The translations under genes were made by a program, and so were the position numbers. Below are positions 61,342-64,000 of a DNA stretch of 64,000 nucleotides, piece after piece. The stretch's first letter is position 1. Every line of letters starts with the position of its first letter. Origin of the DNA: Bullifex porci (GTDB taxonomy: Bacteria > Spirochaetota > Spirochaetia > Sphaerochaetales > Sphaerochaetaceae); the NCBI RefSeq assembly GCF_009695635.1, contig NZ_VUNN01000002.1, positions 62,001 through 126,000 of the forward strand. Direction: 5' to 3'. The notes under the pieces were generated by a model. The model worked only from the letters and a program-made list of their open reading frames with translations, did not search any database and was not told where the DNA came from.

Positions 61342-61656
61342 ATGGAAGAGAAACTTACAAAAGCTGCCATAATCGAGAGTCTCCACAATAAACTCAGTCT
61401 TTCACGTGCTGATATTCACCGTGTTATTGACGAATTATTTGAAGAGATTAAGGATGGCCTTAAAGAGGATAGAGTAATTGAGCTTCGTGGCTTTGGTACA
61501 TTTGAAGTTAGAACTAGAAAGGGAAGAGAAAAGGCAAGAAACCCAAAAACAGGTGAGCTAGTAGCAGTAGATACTCATGGAGTTGCAATTTTCCGCCCAG
61601 GAAAAGAACTTAAAGATTGCATCTGGGATTTAAGAGATGCAAAGCCAGAAGATTAA
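61342..61656 (+). CDS. HU/IHF family DNA-binding protein
   Basis: Histone-like DNA-bending protein, 104 residues, slightly longer than the usual 90. It has KAAIIESLHNKLSLSRADIHRVIDELFEEIKDGL, the GFGTFEVRTRKGREKARNPKTGE arm that enters the minor groove, and VAIFRPGKELKD. AGGAG precedes the ATG. The C-terminal extension (CIWDLRDAKPED) is not part of the core fold. It precedes lnt by 18 bp and is likely cotranscribed. Confidence 0.94.
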   Translation: MEEKLTKAAIIESLHNKLSLSRADIHRVIDELFEEIKDGLKEDRVIELRGFGTFEVRTRKGREKARNPKTGELVAVDTHGVAIFRPGKELKDCIWDLRDAKPED

Positions 61657-61674
61657 TTATAGGAGTTATCCGTC

Positions 61675-63345
61675 TTGATTGATCTTTATAAAAAGAGAAG
61701 CCTCGGGACTTTTTGTTCTGAGGTTTTATTATTAGTTATATCTGCATTTATATATTCTATTGCTTTTCCAGGTTTTGTCTCAGAGAAGGGATTAGGCTTT
61801 ATAGCGTTCTTTGCTATAATCCCAGTTTTAATAGTAATTAAGAATACCTCTTGGAAGGCAGTTGGCTTTCATGGCTTTTTATTTGGTGTTGCCTTTTATT
61901 GCTTCTTTAATTACTGGCTTCCAAACTTCCATAAGGGAGCAATAGTAATTGTTACAGTAATTAAGGGCACAGAGATGCTAATGCTCTTCTTTGCTCTTAA
62001 GGGTGCAGTAACTCTATTTAAGAAGCATGGATATCTATTACAGGGCTTTATTTGGATTAGCTATGCATATCTATCTGAGAGCTGGTTTGCAGGTTATCCA
62101 TATGGAACAATTGCTTACGCTCTATATCAATATTTACCATTAATCCAAATTGCAGAGTACACAGGTATTTGGTTTATCATTTACATGATAATTGCGCCTC
62201 AAGCATATATTGCAAATAATCTTGCAGATAGAGTTAAGAGACAAGGCGATAGATTCTTAGTTTACGTAAAGAAAAATTTATTATTCCCAATTATCTATGT
62301 AGCTGTATTTATCGTTTGGCTTATAACTGGTACTATCCAGCTAAGCTATTGGGAAAATGCAAAAGAGGATAGAACCTGGAGAGTTGCAACCATACAGCAT
62401 AACCATGACTCATGGCAGGGTGGGCTAACAACCTATAGGAGAAACTTCTCTAACCTAAGAAGGTTATCACTTGAAGCTATTAGGCAGAACCCAGATATAG
62501 TTGTTTGGTCTGAGACTGCATTTGTCCCATCTGTAAGCTGGCATATGAACTACTCTTATGAGGGTGCAGGTGATACTCTAGGTAATGCTGAGACAGCAGA
62601 GCTAGTTAAGGAGTTTGTTTCCTTTGCAGAGGAGCTCGATAAGCCTCTATTAACTGGTAACCCAACAGGTGTATTAAAGGACCCAACAAAGGGACCTATC
62701 GACTTAGAAACTGGAGAGCTTAATAGAACAGATTATAACTCAGTTATTTTGTTTGATGATGGAACTATTAAGGCTACCTATAATAAGCAGCACCTAGTAC
62801 CATTTACTGAACACTTCCCATATCAAAAGCAGCTTCCATGGCTATACAACATCTTAGTTGCTCTCGATTACAACTGGTGGGAGAAGGGTGATGAGCCTGT
62901 AGTATTTGAATCTGATGGAGTAAAGTTCTCAACTCCAATTTGCTATGAGGATGTATTTGGATACCTTCCGGCAGAGTTTGTTAAAAATGGTGCTGATGTA
63001 ATAGTTAATATGACTAACGACCGTTGGTCTGGCTCTGCCGATGCGGCAGTACAGCATGCAACTATTGCAACTCTAAGAAGTGTAGAGACTAGAAAGTCTA
63101 CAGTAAGAAGTACTAACTCAGGACAAACCTGTATGATACTTCCAACTGGTAAGATCGTTGACCCAGTTGAGCAATTTAAGATGACATACCACATCTATGA
63201 TGTGCCTGTATATGAGAGTGCAACCTATGGTCACACCTTCTATGTAGAGCACATAGATTACTTAGCTTATGCATCGATTTATATCAGTGCTATTGCACTT
63301 ATTGTAGGCCTTGCATTAAATATTTTAAGAAGAATTAAAAAATGA
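61675..63345 (+). CDS. lnt: Apolipoprotein N-acyltransferase
   Basis: Adds the third acyl chain to bacterial lipoproteins; 556 residues. The N-terminal half has about seven membrane helices; the nitrilase-like periplasmic domain keeps the catalytic triad Glu280 (WSETA), Lys371 (YNKQHLVPF) and Cys423 (CYEDVFG); a last helix anchors the C-terminus. The start is TTG, with AGGAG 9 bases upstream. It would serve the lipoproteins of the FN3 operon among others. Its stop overlaps the cinA start (ATGA). Confidence 0.95.
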   Translation: MIDLYKKRSLGTFCSEVLLLVISAFIYSIAFPGFVSEKGLGFIAFFAIIPVLIVIKNTSWKAVGFHGFLFGVAFYCFFNYWLPNFHKGAIVIVTVIKGTEMLMLFFALKGAVTLFKKHGYLLQGFIWISYAYLSESWFAGYPYGTIAYALYQYLPLIQIAEYTGIWFIIYMIIAPQAYIANNLADRVKRQGDRFLVYVKKNLLFPIIYVAVFIVWLITGTIQLSYWENAKEDRTWRVATIQHNHDSWQGGLTTYRRNFSNLRRLSLEAIRQNPDIVVWSETAFVPSVSWHMNYSYEGAGDTLGNAETAELVKEFVSFAEELDKPLLTGNPTGVLKDPTKGPIDLETGELNRTDYNSVILFDDGTIKATYNKQHLVPFTEHFPYQKQLPWLYNILVALDYNWWEKGDEPVVFESDGVKFSTPICYEDVFGYLPAEFVKNGADVIVNMTNDRWSGSADAAVQHATIATLRSVETRKSTVRSTNSGQTCMILPTGKIVDPVEQFKMTYHIYDVPVYESATYGHTFYVEHIDYLAYASIYISAIALIVGLALNILRRIKK

Positions 63346-64000
63346 ATAATACAACAGCTTCCTTAATTGTTATCGGTAGCGAGCTTACTCGCGGAATTAT
63401 ATCAGATAAGCATGGCCAGCTAGTCTCTAGAGAGCTAACTAAGCTTGGCTACCATATATCTCAGATAGTAGCCATCCCTGATGATGGAACTATAGAGCAA
63501 ATCTTACATGCTTTACTTAAATCAAATGATGTAATAATCATCACTGGTGGACTTGGTCCAACTAGTGATGATATGACGAGACAGGCTATTAGCGATGTAG
63601 CAGGAAGGAAGCTTGTAAAGAATGAAGCAGCTTATAGTCGTCTTTATAAGAGAGTTGGAGAGCGTATCCACGGAGCAAATGAGAAGCAAGCTTATTTTCC
63701 TGAGGGTTTTGAGACTATTTTAAATCCAAATGGAACTGCTGAGGGCTTCTATGGCTATGCGGGTAATACACTTTTAATATCACTACCAGGACCACCACGT
63801 GAGATGGAGCCTATGTTTAGGACAAATGTAATACCATTACTCTCTTCCTTAACAGGCCATGAGTATAAGCCACGCTTAGAGTACTCAACCTTCTTAATTG
63901 CTGAGGCTAAGCTAGAGGAGCTCACAAACGATGTTGATAGCTCCATTTCTTGGGGAACAAGGTTCCAGGATTATAGAATATCTTTATATGCTGAGGGCGA
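63342..64000 (+). CDS. cinA: CinA-like protein, 5' part
   Basis: Runs off the window end after about 219 codons. The N-terminal molybdopterin-binding-like (MoCF) domain is present: SLIVIGSELTRGIISDKHG, IIITGGLGPTSDDMTRQAIS, FPEGFETILNPNGTAEGF and LISLPGPPREMEPMF. CinA proteins act on pyridine nucleotides or FAD-like molecules and are linked to competence. Whether the C-terminal amidase domain exists cannot be seen. It is translationally coupled to lnt. Confidence 0.93.
   Translation, partial: MNNTTASLIVIGSELTRGIISDKHGQLVSRELTKLGYHISQIVAIPDDGTIEQILHALLKSNDVIIITGGLGPTSDDMTRQAISDVAGRKLVKNEAAYSRLYKRVGERIHGANEKQAYFPEGFETILNPNGTAEGFYGYAGNTLLISLPGPPREMEPMFRTNVIPLLSSLTGHEYKPRLEYSTFLIAEAKLEELTNDVDSSISWGTRFQDYRISLYAEG

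Noticed and set aside
1-64000. CRISPR arrays, tRNA and rRNA genes
   Set aside because: No regularly spaced short repeats, no T-arm or cloverleaf patterns and no rRNA segments were found on reading; a covariance-model scan was not possible.

Overview
The window reads as the chromosome of a low-GC spirochaete, probably a host-associated member of the Treponema/Sphaerochaeta side of the phylum. The evidence: RpoB carries Asn at the position equivalent to E. coli Ser531 (the spirochaete rifampicin-resistance residue), tuf directly precedes the S10-spc-alpha ribosomal cluster and fusA is absent from it, S14 and L36 are zinc-binding forms, a large coiled-coil protein of spirochaete type precedes grpE-dnaK, and there are several fibronectin-III lipoproteins. 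No tRNA, rRNA or CRISPR array was found.

Layout. 1-7.5 kb: 3' part of rpoB, then rpoC, rpsL, rpsG. 7.6-9.4 kb: a convergent TSCPD protein and a CPA2-type antiporter, which separate rpsG from tuf. 9.5-23.9 kb: one long unit from a strong sigma70-like promoter and a structured ~270-nt leader through tuf, rpsJ-rplC-rplD-rplW-rplB-rpsS-rplV-rpsC-rplP-rpmC-rpsQ-rplN-rplX-rplE-rpsN-rpsH-rplF-rplR-rpsE-rpmD-rplO-secY-rpmJ-rpsM-rpsK-rpoA-rplQ, with internal hairpins after tuf and before rpoA. 23.9-31 kb is accessory and decaying: an ADP-ribosylglycohydrolase, the wreck of a kdp potassium-pump operon (kdpF, broken kdpA, kdpB stump, headless kdpE), a MATE exporter, a candidate type I toxin-antitoxin locus with a tandemly duplicated antisense RNA, and a small island of unrecognised genes flanked by ~145-bp direct repeats.

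31.2-42.5 kb is housekeeping: rny and a YmdB-type phosphodiesterase, a GerMN protein, then der, a HAD phosphatase, the coiled-coil protein, grpE, dnaK and dnaJ. 42.5-49.4 kb is a second accessory island: an IS200-type element, two copies of a truncated membrane-protein gene at the edges, a solitary ISL3-type left end, an AbiL-like pair (AAA ATPase plus RloB/TOPRIM protein), a decayed ISL3 element and an AAA_14 ATPase-nuclease gene behind a palindromic operator. 49.6-56.2 kb is a tightly coupled four-gene operon for two large fibronectin-III lipoproteins, a small lipoprotein and a small outer-membrane barrel, which I infer to be a cell-surface complex. 56.2-64 kb returns to housekeeping: rlmB, purD, a dus gene, a RicT/PSP1 protein, rpsT, an HU gene, lnt and the start of cinA. 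The dus-ricT gap holds what looks like the relic of a second small-peptide toxin locus.

A recurring theme is that several single genes (MATE, GerMN, AAA_14, RicT, and less clearly rlmB, dus, ADP-ribosylglycohydrolase) have a -10 hexamer only 6-11 nt before ATG and no Shine-Dalgarno sequence, which predicts leaderless mRNAs, whereas genes inside operons have clear Shine-Dalgarno sites. All functions are predictions from sequence reading alone.
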